DNA of 64,000 nt from Gammaproteobacteria bacterium (lineage in GTDB: Bacteria > Pseudomonadota > Gammaproteobacteria > Xanthomonadales > Wenzhouxiangellaceae): assembly GCA_009908385.1 (NCBI GenBank), contig JAAAPE010000073.1, forward strand, positions 1 through 64,000, given 5' to 3'. The position numbers and the translations under genes are program-made. Under the pieces are notes generated by a model, which saw nothing but the letters and a program-made list of their open reading frames with translations, ran no database searches and was not told the origin of the DNA. Positions 1 through 11,594 of the stretch are shown here, piece after piece (the stretch's first letter is position 1; each line of letters starts with the position of its first letter).

Positions 1-65
1 AGTCCGAAGGACAAGCGGCCGCAGGCCGCGCAGCCATCCTTCCGGGCGCGCCAAACAAAGAAGAG

Positions 66-90
66 GCCCCATCCCCGAATGGGGCTTTTT
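66..90 (+). terminator. Rho-independent terminator
   Basis: A 7 bp stem (GCCCCAT/ATGGGGC) with a 6 nt loop is followed by five T residues. It would end transcription of a gene lying to the left of the window. Confidence 0.75.
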
Positions 91-108
91 CGTATCCGGG
101 GTTTCTGT

Positions 109-190
109 TTGTCCGTGCGTCAGTAGTCCGTACGTCTGTGGTCCGTACGTCTGTGGTCAGTACGTCCGTAGTCAGTGGTCAGTGCGTCTG
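109..190. repeat. Short tandem repeat array, GTGGTC/GTACGTCTGT type
   Basis: Degenerate 7-8 bp units related to GTGGTCAGT and CCGTACGTCT are stacked without spacers. The same family recurs at 311-441 in the opposite orientation, at 16935-17220 and at 43969-44060. Reading frames through it are low-complexity artefacts. Confidence 0.85.
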
Positions 191-216
191 GTGCGCGGCT
201 GCCCCGGAACTCTGAA

Positions 217-242
217 GCCCCGGACTCGATCCGGGGCCTTTT
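217..242 (+). terminator. Terminator-like hairpin between two repeat arrays
   Basis: A perfect 8 bp stem (GCCCCGGA/TCCGGGGC) with a 5 nt loop is followed by CTTTT. It lies in the roughly 120 bp between two oppositely oriented repeat arrays. No gene ends directly before it, so it may belong to the repeat structure or be a second terminator for the upstream gene. Confidence 0.5.
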
Positions 243-310
243 CGCGGTTGGCGGCTGGGGCAGAGAAGGTCCCGGCTCTCCGCTGTCGCTCCGGCCGGGA
301 CTACCGGTGC

Positions 311-441
311 TGACGCACTGACCACGGACGCACAGACGCACAGACGCACTGACGCACAGACGCACTGACGCACTGACGCACTGACCACGGACGCACAGAC
401 CACGGACGCACAGACGACGGACGCACAGACGACGGACGCAC
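311..441. repeat. Short tandem repeat array, GACGCACA/GACCACG type
   Basis: About sixteen units of 7-8 bp (GACGCACA, GACGCACT, GACCACG, GACGACG) run head to tail. They are the reverse complement family of the array at 109-190, so the two arrays face each other. The rest of 1-510 holds no gene that I can support. Confidence 0.9.
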
Positions 442-510
442 CGCTCTAAGTCCACCCAAACAGCCAACCACGGGTAGTATCGTTACGTCACCGAAACACA
501 GTTGGCCGCC

Positions 511-1755
511 ATGAACCCTTCACAGCGAATTTTCCTCGTCGCCGTTGTGCTCGTTCTCGTCTTGCCCGCTCCGGCTGCCGATTTGCGCGATCTCGGCAGC
601 CCGGCAGGGCCGGGCAGTCTCGCGCCGTCCCTTGCCGAATTCGGGGGAGATCGCCTGATACTGAGCTGGATCGAGCCCGTCGGCGACGGGCACGCCCTCA
701 TGTTCTCGGTGCTCGGCAGCGATGGTTTCGGGCCGGCACGGCGGATCGCGCGCGGCGATGACTGGTTCGTTAACTGGGCCGATACGCCCGGGCTGTTCGT
801 CCTGCCCGGAGGTGACTGGGTGGCTCACTGGCTGGTCAAGTCGGGCCCTTCGACCTACGCCTACGACGTCGTGATGGCGCGCTCCAGCGACGAGGGTGCC
901 TCCTGGAGCGTACCGGTCTCCCCGCATCGCGACGGTACGCCGACCGAGCACGGCTTCGTGAGCTATTTCGCCGATTCCCCCGCTGCCGTGGGTGTCACCT
1001 GGCTGGACGGTCGCCTCATGGCTCGCGCCGGAGGCGAAAAGGGCGCGATGACGCTGCGCACTGGGGTGCTCGAAGCGGATGGTCGCGTGTCCGCCGAGGC
1101 GGTGCTCGACGAGCGGGTCTGCGACTGCTGCCAGACGGCCTCGGCGATGACCGCGGCGGGGCCGATCGTGGTCTATCGCGATCGTAGCGAAGACGAGACA
1201 CGCGACCATTACGTAATCCGCCGAACGGCCGATGGCTGGAGCGAGCCGGAGCGCCTCCACGAAGATAACTGGCGAATCGGCGGCTGCCCAGTCAATGGCC
1301 CGGCCGTGGTGGCGCAGGACGAGCGCGTCGCGGCGGCCTGGTTCACCATGGGGGGCGGCGAGCCACTGGTGCGTGTCGCCGTTTCGGCCGACGGCGGTCG
1401 CTCGTTCGAGCCTGCCGATACACTCGGCAAAGGTACGGCCGTGGGGCGCGTCGATCTCGCGATTGCGCCGCGGGGATTCCTGTTGTCCTGGATCGACCGG
1501 GTGGATTCTTCCGGGGCGCTGGTCGTGGCCGGCTACGATTGGAAAGGGCGGCGGCTCTGGCAGGAACGGATCGGGCATGTCGACGCGGGCCGTGCGAGCG
1601 GGTTTCCGCGCCTCGGTGTTCTGACGGATTGCCGGCCGGTGGTTGCCTGGACGGGGCGCTATGATGATGAGCAGCGTGTTCGGGTCGCTCGGCTCGTCGT
1701 CCCGGAGGCCTGTGCTGACGCGCGCGGGGTTGACCGTCCGGGAACGAATCCGTAA
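511..1755 (+). CDS. Secreted sialidase-like (BNR/Asp-box repeat) protein
   Basis: 414 aa. I start at ATG 511 rather than the in-frame TTG nine bases earlier because the ATG begins a clean signal peptide (MNPSQRIF followed by a hydrophobic stretch, likely cleavage after APA near residue 22). Two Asp-box-like motifs, SSDEGASW and SADGGRSF, and repeated short beta-strand patterns point to a six-bladed propeller of the exo-alpha-sialidase superfamily. A VCDCCQT cluster in the middle is unusual for true sialidases, and I see no clear arginine triad, so substrate and activity are unknown. The protein should be periplasmic or secreted. It stands alone, followed by four tRNA genes. Confidence 0.7.
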   Translation: MNPSQRIFLVAVVLVLVLPAPAADLRDLGSPAGPGSLAPSLAEFGGDRLILSWIEPVGDGHALMFSVLGSDGFGPARRIARGDDWFVNWADTPGLFVLPGGDWVAHWLVKSGPSTYAYDVVMARSSDEGASWSVPVSPHRDGTPTEHGFVSYFADSPAAVGVTWLDGRLMARAGGEKGAMTLRTGVLEADGRVSAEAVLDERVCDCCQTASAMTAAGPIVVYRDRSEDETRDHYVIRRTADGWSEPERLHEDNWRIGGCPVNGPAVVAQDERVAAAWFTMGGGEPLVRVAVSADGGRSFEPADTLGKGTAVGRVDLAIAPRGFLLSWIDRVDSSGALVVAGYDWKGRRLWQERIGHVDAGRASGFPRLGVLTDCRPVVAWTGRYDDEQRVRVARLVVPEACADARGVDRPGTNP

Positions 1756-1775
1756 TATCGATCGGCTTGAAATGC

Positions 1776-1852
1776 CGGGGTGTAGCGCAGCCTGGTAGCG
1801 CAACTGCTTTGGGAGCAGTAGGTCACAGGTTCGAATCCTGTCACCCCGACCA
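1776..1852 (+). tRNA. tRNA-Pro (anticodon TGG)
   Basis: 77 nt cloverleaf with acceptor CGGGGTG/CACCCCG, anticodon loop TTTGGGA, T-loop GTTCGAATC and encoded CCA. First of four tandem tRNA genes. Confidence 0.97.
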
Positions 1853-1887
1853 ATCGCGTCGCAGGCGCGACCCGGCAATCAGTTTCG

Positions 1888-1964
1888 GCGCCCGTAGCTC
1901 AACCGGATAGAGCATCGGCCTTCTAAGCCGACGGTTGCAGGTTCGAGTCCTGCCGGGCGCGCCA
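1888..1964 (+). tRNA. tRNA-Arg (anticodon TCT)
   Basis: 77 nt cloverleaf with acceptor GCGCCCG/CGGGCGC, anticodon loop CTTCTAA, T-loop GTTCGAGTC and encoded CCA. Confidence 0.97.
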
Positions 1965-2029
1965 ACCCGCCACGATACGGGTTATAATGGCGGTTTTGCG
2001 ACTTCGGGTTGCCGTAAAATTTGTTCGAT

Positions 2030-2106
2030 GGTGGGCGTAGCTCAGTTGGTAGAGCACTGGATTGTGGCTCCAGAGGTCGCGGGTTCAATCCCCGTCGCTC
2101 ACCCCA
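2030..2106 (+). tRNA. tRNA-His (anticodon GTG)
   Basis: Cloverleaf with acceptor GTGGGCG/CGCTCAC and anticodon GTG. An extra 5' G at 2030 is opposite the discriminator C at 2103, the G-1:C73 identity pair of bacterial tRNA-His. CCA is encoded. Confidence 0.96.
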
Positions 2107-2111
2107 CCCGA

Positions 2112-2187
<76 letters not shown>

Positions 2188-2194
2188 ATTCCTG

Positions 2195-2224
2195 GCCGGC
2201 CGGGTTCACCGGCCGGCTTCGTTC
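2195..2224 (+). terminator. Hairpin after the tRNA cluster
   Basis: A perfect 9 bp GC stem (GCCGGCCGG/CCGGCCGGC) with a 5 nt loop is followed by the T-rich TTCGTTC. Probable terminator of the tRNA operon upstream of tig. Confidence 0.6.
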
Positions 2225-2256
2225 AATTCATCAAGACACTTCACAAAGACACGAAC

Positions 2257-3537
2257 ATGCAGGTATCCGTCGAGAAAACTGGTGATCTGGAGCGCAAAAT
2301 GACGGTCCAGGTTCCGGGCGAGAGCATTGACAGCAAGGTTTCGGGACGGCTCAACGAGCTGCGCCGACAGGTCCGCCTGAAGGGATTCCGGCCGGGTCGC
2401 GTGCCGATGAACATCATTCGAAAGCGCTACGGCGACCAGGTTCGCGAGGAAATCCTGCAAGAAGTCATGCAGTCGAGCCTGCAGGAAGCGATCGGCGAGC
2501 AGGAGCTGCGCGTGGCCGGCGTCACCCGGGTCGAGCCGAAGCCGCGGGAGGATACCAGCGACTTCGAGTTCACGGCCGATCTGGAAGTGTTTCCCGACAT
2601 GCCCATGATCGACGTCTCGGACATGGAGGTCGACAAGCCGGACGTCGGGGTGTCGGAAGAGGACGTCGACGACATGCTCAACACCCTCCGGGAGCAGCGT
2701 CGCAGCTGGCAGCCGGTCGAGGCTGCTGCGGCCGAGGGTTACCGCGTGCACGTCGCCTACGTGGCCGATCTCGACGGGGAGCGCATTCCCGATGTCGGTC
2801 AGCACGAAATCGCCCCGGTGATCGGGCAGCTCTCGTCCTTCCCGCAGCTCGAAGAGCAGCTGAGCGGTGCCGAAGCGGGCACTGAGAAGGAAGTCGAGCT
2901 GACCTTCCCCGACACTTACCGCCACGAGAGCCTCGCCGGAAAGACGGCCAGGGTGCAGCTGACGGTCAAGGCCGTCGAAGAGGCCCACCTGCCCGAGGTC
3001 GACGAGGAATTCGCCGAGAGCTTCGGCGTCGAAGGCGGTGTCGAGCAGCTGCGTTCCGACGTCCGGAGGAATCTCGAGCGCGAAATGCGCCAGGCCGTGG
3101 CCAACCGGCTCAAGCAGACGGTGACCGACCGCCTGGCGGAACGCTACGGCGACTTCCAGCTGCCGGAAAGCGCCGTCACCCAGGAAGTTCGCCAGATGCA
3201 GAGCCAGATCCAGGAGCGCGGCAACCAGCAGCCGCCCCCGGCCGAACAGCTGCGGGAAGGCGCCGAGAAGCGGGTCCGTCTCGGGCTGCTGCTCGCCGAG
3301 ATCGCCCGCCAGCACGACATCAAGCTCGATGCCTCGCGCGTGCAGGCGCGCATCGAGGAGATGGCCGAAACCTACGACCATCCCGAACAGGTTATCGAAG
3401 TCTACCGTTCGGAACCGCGCCTGATGGATCAGGTCGAAAACATGGTGCTCGAAGACCAGGTAGTCGACTGGGTGCTGGAAAACGCCCGGGTCGACGCCAA
3501 GAGCATGACATTCAAGGAACTGATGGGTCAGGGATGA
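2257..3537 (+). CDS. tig: Trigger factor, ribosome-associated chaperone
   Basis: 426 aa, normal for the family. It binds ribosomal protein L23 at the exit tunnel and shields nascent chains. The N-terminal domain carries the ribosome-docking signature as GFRPGRVP near residue 46. A FKBP-type prolyl isomerase domain follows (about 150-240), then the helical C-terminal chaperone arms. The last four bases overlap the clpP start (ATGA), so tig and clpP are translationally coupled, the usual gammaproteobacterial order. Confidence 0.97.
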   Translation: MQVSVEKTGDLERKMTVQVPGESIDSKVSGRLNELRRQVRLKGFRPGRVPMNIIRKRYGDQVREEILQEVMQSSLQEAIGEQELRVAGVTRVEPKPREDTSDFEFTADLEVFPDMPMIDVSDMEVDKPDVGVSEEDVDDMLNTLREQRRSWQPVEAAAAEGYRVHVAYVADLDGERIPDVGQHEIAPVIGQLSSFPQLEEQLSGAEAGTEKEVELTFPDTYRHESLAGKTARVQLTVKAVEEAHLPEVDEEFAESFGVEGGVEQLRSDVRRNLEREMRQAVANRLKQTVTDRLAERYGDFQLPESAVTQEVRQMQSQIQERGNQQPPPAEQLREGAEKRVRLGLLLAEIARQHDIKLDASRVQARIEEMAETYDHPEQVIEVYRSEPRLMDQVENMVLEDQVVDWVLENARVDAKSMTFKELMGQG

Positions 3538-4139
3538 ACGAAAAAGCGCTCAATTTGGTACCGATGGTCGTCGAGCAATCGGCTCGCGGCGAACGGGCCT
3601 ACGACATCTACTCGCGCCTGCTCAAGGAGCGGGTCATCTTCATCGTCGGCCCGATCGAGGACTACGCGGCCAACCTGATCGTCGCGCAGTTGCTCTACCT
3701 GGAATCGGACAATCCCGACAAGGACATCAACATCTACATCAATTCACCGGGCGGGTCGGTGACGGCCGGCATGGCGATCTACGACACCATGCAGTTCGTC
3801 AAGCCGGACGTGGCGACGATGTGCGTGGGGCAGGCCGCCAGCATGGGTGCCCTGCTTCTGGCGGCGGGCGCCAAGGAAAAGCGCTACGCGTTGCCGCATT
3901 CCCGGGTGATGATCCACCAGCCGCTGGGCGGCTACCAGGGCCAGGCGTCGGACATCGACATTCACGCCCGCGAAATCCTCAAGATGAAGGACACGCTCAA
4001 CCGCATACTGGTCAAGCACACCGGCCAGGATCTGGAAACGATCGAGCGGGATACCGATCGCGACAAGTTCATGTCGGCCGAAGACGCCCAGGACTACGGG
4101 CTCGTCGACGCCGTGCTCAGTGACCGCCGCTCACAGTAG
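3534..4139 (+). CDS. clpP: ATP-dependent Clp protease proteolytic subunit
   Basis: 201 aa. The tetradecameric serine peptidase that partners with ClpX, encoded next. The catalytic triad is visible as Ser103 (GQAASMGA), His128 (MIHQP) and Asp177 (RDTDRD). A propeptide of the usual short length precedes the conserved core. Its ATG overlaps the tig stop codon. The 60 bp to clpX contains no terminator. Confidence 0.98.
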   Translation: MNEKALNLVPMVVEQSARGERAYDIYSRLLKERVIFIVGPIEDYAANLIVAQLLYLESDNPDKDINIYINSPGGSVTAGMAIYDTMQFVKPDVATMCVGQAASMGALLLAAGAKEKRYALPHSRVMIHQPLGGYQGQASDIDIHAREILKMKDTLNRILVKHTGQDLETIERDTDRDKFMSAEDAQDYGLVDAVLSDRRSQ

Positions 4140-4199
4140 GGGCGTGCATAATCGGTTAAACTCCTCGGTAGTTTGCCGAATCGAGATTATTGACGGGAT

Positions 4200-5459
4200 A
4201 TGAGCGAATCGACCAGCGACGGCAAGATTCTGTATTGCTCCTTCTGCGGGAAGAGTCAGCACGAGGTGCGAAAACTGATTGCCGGCCCGAGCGTCTACAT
4301 CTGCGATGAGTGTGTCGAGCTGTGCAACGACATCATTCGCGAGGAGCTCGAGGGCGCCGGCGAGGCAGAGCGCGAGGCGTTGCCCACGCCGCACGAAATC
4401 CACGACTTCCTGGACAACTACGTCATCGGCCAGCAGCCGGCCAAGAAGGTTCTGTCCGTTGCGGTCTACAACCACTACAAGCGGCTCGAGTCGTACAAGC
4501 ATCGTGACGACGTCGAGCTGGCCAAATCCAACATCCTGCTGATCGGGCCGACCGGGTCCGGAAAGACCCTTCTGGCCGAAACGCTGGCGCGCATGCTCAA
4601 CGTGCCGTTCACGATCGCCGACGCCACGACCCTGACCGAGGCCGGCTACGTGGGGGAGGATGTCGAGAACATCATCCAGAAGCTGTTGCAGAAGTGCGAC
4701 TACGATGTCGAGCGAGCCCAGCAGGGCATCGTCTACATCGACGAGATCGACAAGATTTCCCGCAAGGCCGAGAACCCCTCGATTACCCGTGATGTGTCCG
4801 GCGAGGGCGTGCAGCAGGCGCTGCTCAAGCTGATCGAGGGCACGATGGCCTCGGTCCCGCCGCAGGGCGGACGAAAGCACCCCCAGCAGGAGTTCCTGCA
4901 GGTCGACACGCGCAACATCCTGTTCATCGTCGGCGGGGCCTTCGCGGGTCTCGACAAGGTGATCCAGGAGCGGTCGCAGTCGGCCGGCATCGGTTTTCGC
5001 GCGGAGGTGCGCAACCCCGAGATCGAGGACGTGTCCCGCATCCTGGCCGGGGTCGAACCCGAAGATCTCATCCGTTACGGCCTGATTCCGGAATTCGTCG
5101 GCCGCCTGCCGGTCGTGGCCACGCTGACCGAGCTGGACGAGGAAGCCCTCGTTCGAATCCTCACCGAGCCGAAGAACGCCGTGGTCAAGCAGTTCCGCAA
5201 GCTGTTCGAAATGGACGACTGCGAGCTCGAGGTCCGCGAAGACGCTCTGCATGCCATCGCTCGCAAGGCGATGGCGCGCAAGACCGGCGCGCGCGGCCTG
5301 CGCACGATCATCGAGAACGTGCTGCTCGACGTGATGTACGACTTGCCCTCGACCGAGAACGTGACCAAGGTCGTGGTCGACGAGGCGGTCATCGACGGTG
5401 AATCCGCTCCCTACCTGATCTACGAGAACCAGCCGCAGCGCGCCGGCGCGGAATCCTGA
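4200..5459 (+). CDS. clpX: ATP-dependent Clp protease ATP-binding subunit ClpX
   Basis: 419 aa AAA+ unfoldase that recognises tagged substrates and threads them into ClpP. The N-terminal zinc-binding domain has Cys13, Cys16, Cys35 and Cys38. Walker A is GPTGSGKT (116-123), Walker B is VYIDEID around 178-184, and the pore-1 loop reads GYVGED. SspB, the adaptor that delivers ssrA-tagged proteins to ClpX, is encoded later in the window (54914-55321). Confidence 0.98.
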   Translation: MSESTSDGKILYCSFCGKSQHEVRKLIAGPSVYICDECVELCNDIIREELEGAGEAEREALPTPHEIHDFLDNYVIGQQPAKKVLSVAVYNHYKRLESYKHRDDVELAKSNILLIGPTGSGKTLLAETLARMLNVPFTIADATTLTEAGYVGEDVENIIQKLLQKCDYDVERAQQGIVYIDEIDKISRKAENPSITRDVSGEGVQQALLKLIEGTMASVPPQGGRKHPQQEFLQVDTRNILFIVGGAFAGLDKVIQERSQSAGIGFRAEVRNPEIEDVSRILAGVEPEDLIRYGLIPEFVGRLPVVATLTELDEEALVRILTEPKNAVVKQFRKLFEMDDCELEVREDALHAIARKAMARKTGARGLRTIIENVLLDVMYDLPSTENVTKVVVDEAVIDGESAPYLIYENQPQRAGAES

Positions 5460-5585
5460 TCGCGGCTGTCCGGAGCGCCGCCTGCACCGGTCGGGTTGAA
5501 TCGACCGGCGGCGGCGCCAATATCTGTTCCCAGTTCACACCAAGCCGGTCGGGCCTCGCGGTCCGCGGCGCTATCAGAGAGATCA

Positions 5586-8009
<2,424 letters not shown>

Positions 8010-8012
8010 TTG

Positions 8013-8056
8013 AAGCCCGGAAATGCCCTGAAAAGGGGCTTTTTCGGGCTTTTTTG
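8013..8056 (+). terminator. Rho-independent terminator after lon
   Basis: An outer stem AAGCCCG/CGGGCTT encloses a smaller GCCC/GGGC hairpin and is followed by a run of T residues. It separates lon from hupB, so hupB is likely to have its own promoter in 8060-8200. Confidence 0.75.
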
Positions 8057-8211
8057 CCGCCATTCCTATTGATGACCGCCTGCGGCTGATATACCATCGT
8101 TGGCCAACAGACGGTCGGTTGCTGCCGATGGGGGGCGACTCTTGAAACGCAGCGCGGGGACTGGCCGCTGCCACCCACTAACGAACAGATAATGTCTGGA
8201 GCGAGACAAAC

Positions 8212-8484
8212 ATGAATAAATCCGAACTGATTGAAAGCGTAGCTGCCGGTGCCGGCCTGTCGAAGGCCGACGCGCAGCGCGCCCTGGATTCCACCATCGA
8301 TTCGATCACCAAGGCGCTGAAGAAGGGAGACACGGTGTCCTTGGTCGGTTTCGGCACGTTTTCGGTCAAGAAGCGTGCAGCTCGCACCGGCCGCAACCCG
8401 GCCACCGGCGAGACGATCAAGATCAAGGCGTCCAAAACTCCTTCGTTTAAGGCTGGCAAAGGCTTTAAAGACGCGATAAAATAA
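8212..8484 (+). CDS. hupB: DNA-binding protein HU, beta-type
   Basis: 90 aa, the standard HU length. It shows the HU/IHF family pattern: N-terminal helices ([11 protein letters not shown]), then [10 protein letters not shown] and the DNA-embracing arm [12 protein letters not shown]. It compacts and bends nucleoid DNA without sequence specificity. It sits downstream of lon, its usual place, and directly precedes two tRNA genes. Confidence 0.97.
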   Translation: MNKSELIESVAAGAGLSKADAQRALDSTIDSITKALKKGDTVSLVGFGTFSVKKRAARTGRNPATGETIKIKASKTPSFKAGKGFKDAIK

Positions 8485-8499
8485 CAGGCTTGTGCCCAG

Positions 8500-8575
8500 G
8501 GGTGCTTAGCTCAGCTGGGAGAGCATCGCCCTTACAAGGCGAGGGTCGGAGGTTCGATCCCTCCAGCACCCACCA
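8500..8575 (+). tRNA. tRNA-Val (anticodon TAC)
   Basis: 76 nt cloverleaf with acceptor GGGTGCT/AGCACCC, anticodon loop CTTACAA and encoded CCA. Starts 16 nt after the hupB stop. Confidence 0.97.
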
Positions 8576-8581
8576 GGATTA

Positions 8582-8658
8582 GGAGTGGTAGTTCAGTTGG
8601 TTAGAATACCGGCCTGTCACGCCGGGGGTCGCGGGTTCGAGTCCCGTCCACTCCGCCA
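8582..8658 (+). tRNA. tRNA-Asp (anticodon GTC)
   Basis: 77 nt cloverleaf with acceptor GGAGTGG/CCACTCC, anticodon loop CTGTCAC and encoded CCA, 6 nt after tRNA-Val. Confidence 0.97.
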
Positions 8659-8666
8659 CTGATCTT

Positions 8667-8696
8667 CAGGGCGCCCCTCGGGCGCCCTGTTCATTT
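8667..8696 (+). terminator. Hairpin after tRNA-Val/Asp
   Basis: A perfect 10 bp stem (CAGGGCGCCC/GGGCGCCCTG) with a 3 nt loop is followed by the T-rich TTCATTT. Likely end of the hupB-tRNA transcript. Confidence 0.65.
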
Positions 8697-8734
8697 GAGC
8701 AAACCGAAACCACAGCCGGAGTCATCCAAGGATC

Positions 8735-10624
8735 ATGCTTCAGGCCATTCGCGAACGCGTCACCGGAATCGTCGCCATCTTCGTGCTCGGCCTGTTGGCC
8801 GTTCCCTTTCTTTTCTTCGGACTGGATAGCTACACGCGCTCGGTGCCGCAGGACGCCATCGCCGTCGTCGGCGACGCCGAGATTTCGACCAGCGAGTTCC
8901 AGACCAGCTTCGCCCGCTACAAGTCCCAGTTGCGCCAGCAGCAGGGTGATCGCTACAACGAAATCGCCACCAACCAGCCGTCGGTGCGCCGGGAGCATCT
9001 CGAGGGGATGATCGACCAGCTGTTGCTTCAGCAATATGCCGCCGACCTGGGCCTGCGGGTGAGCGACCGCGCGCTGGCCGAAACGATCCAGGGTATCCCG
9101 GCTTTCCAGATCGAGGGCGAATTCAATCGGGAAATCTATCGGCAGGCGCTCCAGGCGGCGGGCGAGTCGCCCGGCAGCTTCGAGCAGGATCTGCGCGACG
9201 ACATGCAGACGCGCCTGGTGCCCGCGGCACTTTCGGAATCGGTCATCGTCACCGAGGCGGAAATCGACCGGATGATCAGCCTGCAGCAGCAGAAGCGGCA
9301 GGTCAGCCTGATCGACATCGACGCCCAGCAGTTCGCCGAATCGGTGTCGGTCGGCGAAGATGATATCGAGGCGTTCTACCAGGACAATCTCGATGCCTTC
9401 ACGACCGAGGAACGCGTGAAGCTCGCCTACGTCGAACTCCGGCCCGAGGAGCTGCTCGAGGAAGTCTCCCTGAGCGAAGAGGAGCTTCGCCAGCGCTACG
9501 AGGCCGCTCGCCAGCGTTATCTGACCCCCGAGGCCCGGCGCGCTTCGCATATTCTCATCGAGTCCGGCGAGGGTGCCCTGCAACAGGCCGAGCAGCTGCG
9601 CGAGCGGCTCGCCGAAGGTGAGTCGTTCGAAGCGCTCGCCGAGGAGTATTCCGACGACATCGCTTCGGCCGAGCAGGGCGGGGAGCTGGGCTGGCTCGAG
9701 CCCGGTGACATGGTCGAACCCTTCGAGGACGCGCTCTACGATCTGGCCGAGCCCGGTGACCTGTCCGAACCGGTCGAGTCCCAGTTCGGTTGGCACCTCA
9801 TCCGTCTCGAAGACGTCCGGCCGCCCGAGGGCATGAGCTTCGAAGAGGCGCGCGGGGAAATTCTCGACGAGCACCTGCAGCGCCAGCGCGAAGAGCTCTA
9901 CATCGAACTGTCGCAGCGAATGGTCGATCTCGTCTACGCCAACGACAACAGCCTCGAGCCGCTGGCCGAGGAGCTGGGACTGGAGATCCGGGAGACCGAC
10001 TGGATCACGCGCGCCGGCGCCGAAGACGGCATCGCGGCGAATCCGGAGGTGGTCGATGCGGCGTTTTCCGACCTGGTGCTGGTCGACGGCGCCGTTTCCG
10101 ACCCCATCGAGGTCGAACGCAACCACATGGTGGCCGTCAAGGTGGCCGAGCACGAGCCGGCCGAGCCCCGGCCGCTTGCCGAAGTCTCCGACCGCATTCG
10201 CGAGCGCCTGGCCGCCGAGCGGCGCCGGGAACTGGCCCGGGAACGGGCCGAGGCCCTCCTGGAAAGGATCTCGGCCGAAGGGGCCACGCTGGAATCCGTG
10301 GCCGAGGCCGAAGGGCTCGAAATCACGTCCATCGAGGCGCTGGGCCGCAACGATTTCCAGCGCGGTATGGGATTCGTCGAGGCGGTCTTCCGCCTGTCCG
10401 ATCCGGGCGAGGCCTCGACCCTGCATGTGCTGTCCAAGCAGGGCAGCTACGCCGTGGTCAGGCTCGAGTCGGTACAGCCGGGCGACCCTGCCGCCGCCGG
10501 CGATTCGGAACGCGACATGGTCCGGCGTCAGCTGCGCTTCAGCCGGATGAACGAAGAGGTCGAGGGGCTGGTTGCCCGTCTTCGCGAAGAAGCCGACGTC
10601 AGCGTGGTCGAGGAAAGGCTCTAG
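8735..10624 (+). CDS. ppiD: Membrane-anchored periplasmic chaperone PpiD (parvulin-type PPIase)
   Basis: 629 aa. One N-terminal membrane anchor (residues about 12-30, IVAIFVLGLLAVPFLFFG) is followed by a SurA_N-like chaperone domain. A parvulin rotamase domain spans about 265-365 (from SHILI through GGELGW to FGWHLIRLE), and a second, degenerate parvulin-like region follows. It helps proteins emerging from the SecYEG translocon to fold. Its place after hupB is conserved across gammaproteobacteria. Confidence 0.95.
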   Translation: MLQAIRERVTGIVAIFVLGLLAVPFLFFGLDSYTRSVPQDAIAVVGDAEISTSEFQTSFARYKSQLRQQQGDRYNEIATNQPSVRREHLEGMIDQLLLQQYAADLGLRVSDRALAETIQGIPAFQIEGEFNREIYRQALQAAGESPGSFEQDLRDDMQTRLVPAALSESVIVTEAEIDRMISLQQQKRQVSLIDIDAQQFAESVSVGEDDIEAFYQDNLDAFTTEERVKLAYVELRPEELLEEVSLSEEELRQRYEAARQRYLTPEARRASHILIESGEGALQQAEQLRERLAEGESFEALAEEYSDDIASAEQGGELGWLEPGDMVEPFEDALYDLAEPGDLSEPVESQFGWHLIRLEDVRPPEGMSFEEARGEILDEHLQRQREELYIELSQRMVDLVYANDNSLEPLAEELGLEIRETDWITRAGAEDGIAANPEVVDAAFSDLVLVDGAVSDPIEVERNHMVAVKVAEHEPAEPRPLAEVSDRIRERLAAERRRELARERAEALLERISAEGATLESVAEAEGLEITSIEALGRNDFQRGMGFVEAVFRLSDPGEASTLHVLSKQGSYAVVRLESVQPGDPAAAGDSERDMVRRQLRFSRMNEEVEGLVARLREEADVSVVEERL

Positions 10625-10650
10625 GGCCGGGACCGAACCCGCTAACCGAA

Positions 10651-10676
10651 AAAGCCGGGCTCTGCCCGGCTTTTTT
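10651..10676. terminator. Bidirectional terminator between ppiD and fabI
   Basis: Stem AAGCCGGGC/GCCCGGCTT has an A tract on its left and six T residues on its right. It can therefore end both ppiD (+) and the convergent fabI (-). Confidence 0.85.
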
Positions 10677-10699
10677 CGTTTCTGGAACGAGTTCGGTGC

Positions 10700-11485
10700 T
10701 CAGTCGAGGCCGGCCATGCCGACGATGCTGTAGCCACCGTCGACGTAGGTGATTTCGCCGGTGATGCCGGCTGCCAGGTCCGAGCACAGGAAGGCGGCGG
10801 CGTTGCCCACGTCTTCCTTGGTCACGTTGCGCCGGATCGGGGAGGTTTCCTCCACGTGATCCAGCATCGCGCGCAGCTTCGATACGCCCGAGGCGGCAAG
10901 GGTCTTGATCGGCCCGGCCGAGATGCCGTTGACGCGGATGCCATCCGCGCCGAGGCCGTGGGCCAGGTAACGTACGGAGGCCTCAAGCGATGCCTTGGCC
11001 AGGCCCATGACGTTATAGCTGGGCATGGCGCGCACCGAGCCCAGGTAGCTGAGCGTCAGCATTGCGCCGCTCCGCCCCTTCATCAGGTGGCGGCCGGCCC
11101 GGGCCAGGGCGGGGAAGCTGTAGGCGGAGATGTCGTGCGCGATGCGGAAGCCGTCTCGATCGACCACGTCGGCGAACTCGCCTTCGAGCTGCTCGCGCGG
11201 CGCATAGCCCACCGCGTGCACGATGATGTCGAGTGCGCCCCATTCCTTCTCGATGGTTTCGAAGACCGCCTGGATCTGCTCGTCGCTGCCGACGTCGAGC
11301 GGCATCGTCAGGTTAGAGCCCGTCTGGTCGGCGATCTTCTGGACGCGCGACTGAAGCTTCTCGTTCTGGTAGGTGAATGCCAGTTCGGCGCCTTCGCGAT
11401 GCATCGCCTCGGCGATTCCCCAGGCGATCGAGCGCGGGCTGGCGACACCGACGATCAAGGCTTTCTTGCCTTCGAGCATGCCCAT
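10700..11485 (-). CDS. fabI: Enoyl-[acyl-carrier-protein] reductase (NADH), FabI
   Basis: 261 aa short-chain dehydrogenase that performs the last reduction in each fatty-acid elongation cycle. It has the glycine-rich nucleotide site [11 protein letters not shown] (13-23) and the FabI active-site arrangement Tyr147, Tyr157 and Lys164 (YNVMGLAK). It is the triclosan-target class of enoyl reductase. Convergent with ppiD and divergent from the TetR-RND operon. Confidence 0.97.
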   Translation of the reverse strand: MGMLEGKKALIVGVASPRSIAWGIAEAMHREGAELAFTYQNEKLQSRVQKIADQTGSNLTMPLDVGSDEQIQAVFETIEKEWGALDIIVHAVGYAPREQLEGEFADVVDRDGFRIAHDISAYSFPALARAGRHLMKGRSGAMLTLSYLGSVRAMPSYNVMGLAKASLEASVRYLAHGLGADGIRVNGISAGPIKTLAASGVSKLRAMLDHVEETSPIRRNVTKEDVGNAAAFLCSDLAAGITGEITYVDGGYSIVGMAGLD

Positions 11486-11557
11486 GTTTCCGGTTTCCTC
11501 GTTGTTTTGTCTCGAACTGCGCCGATTGTAACGGCGGCAATGCTAGAATGACACCAA

Positions 11558-11573
11558 CCGACCGATCGGTCGG
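11558..11573. promoter_or_regulatory. Probable TetR operator (perfect 16 bp palindrome)
   Basis: CCGACCGATCGGTCGG is a perfect palindrome 22 nt before the tetR start. It lies just after a TAGAAT -10-like element at 11544-11549, so bound repressor would block the operon promoter. TetR-family efflux regulators commonly use operators of this form. The assignment is inferred from position and symmetry. Confidence 0.75.
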
Positions 11574-11594
11574 GCCACGATACAGGGAACGAAC

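Noticed and set aside
1-52. 3' end of a tRNA (sequence ends in GCGCGCCA)
   Set aside because: There is no T-arm GTTCGANTC element or matching acceptor pairing within the window, so it is left as the flank of the upstream gene.
120-467. Small Cys/Val/Arg-rich protein frames in the first repeat region
   Set aside because: They are direct translations of the short tandem repeats (RRLCVRRLCV-like) with no ribosome-binding site; likewise the VVSGQWS frames at 16793-17065.
520-1878. Long minus-strand frame opposite the sialidase-like gene
   Set aside because: It runs through two tRNA genes and lacks domain patterns; the plus-strand gene has a signal peptide and Asp boxes. GC-rich third positions create such shadows throughout the window.
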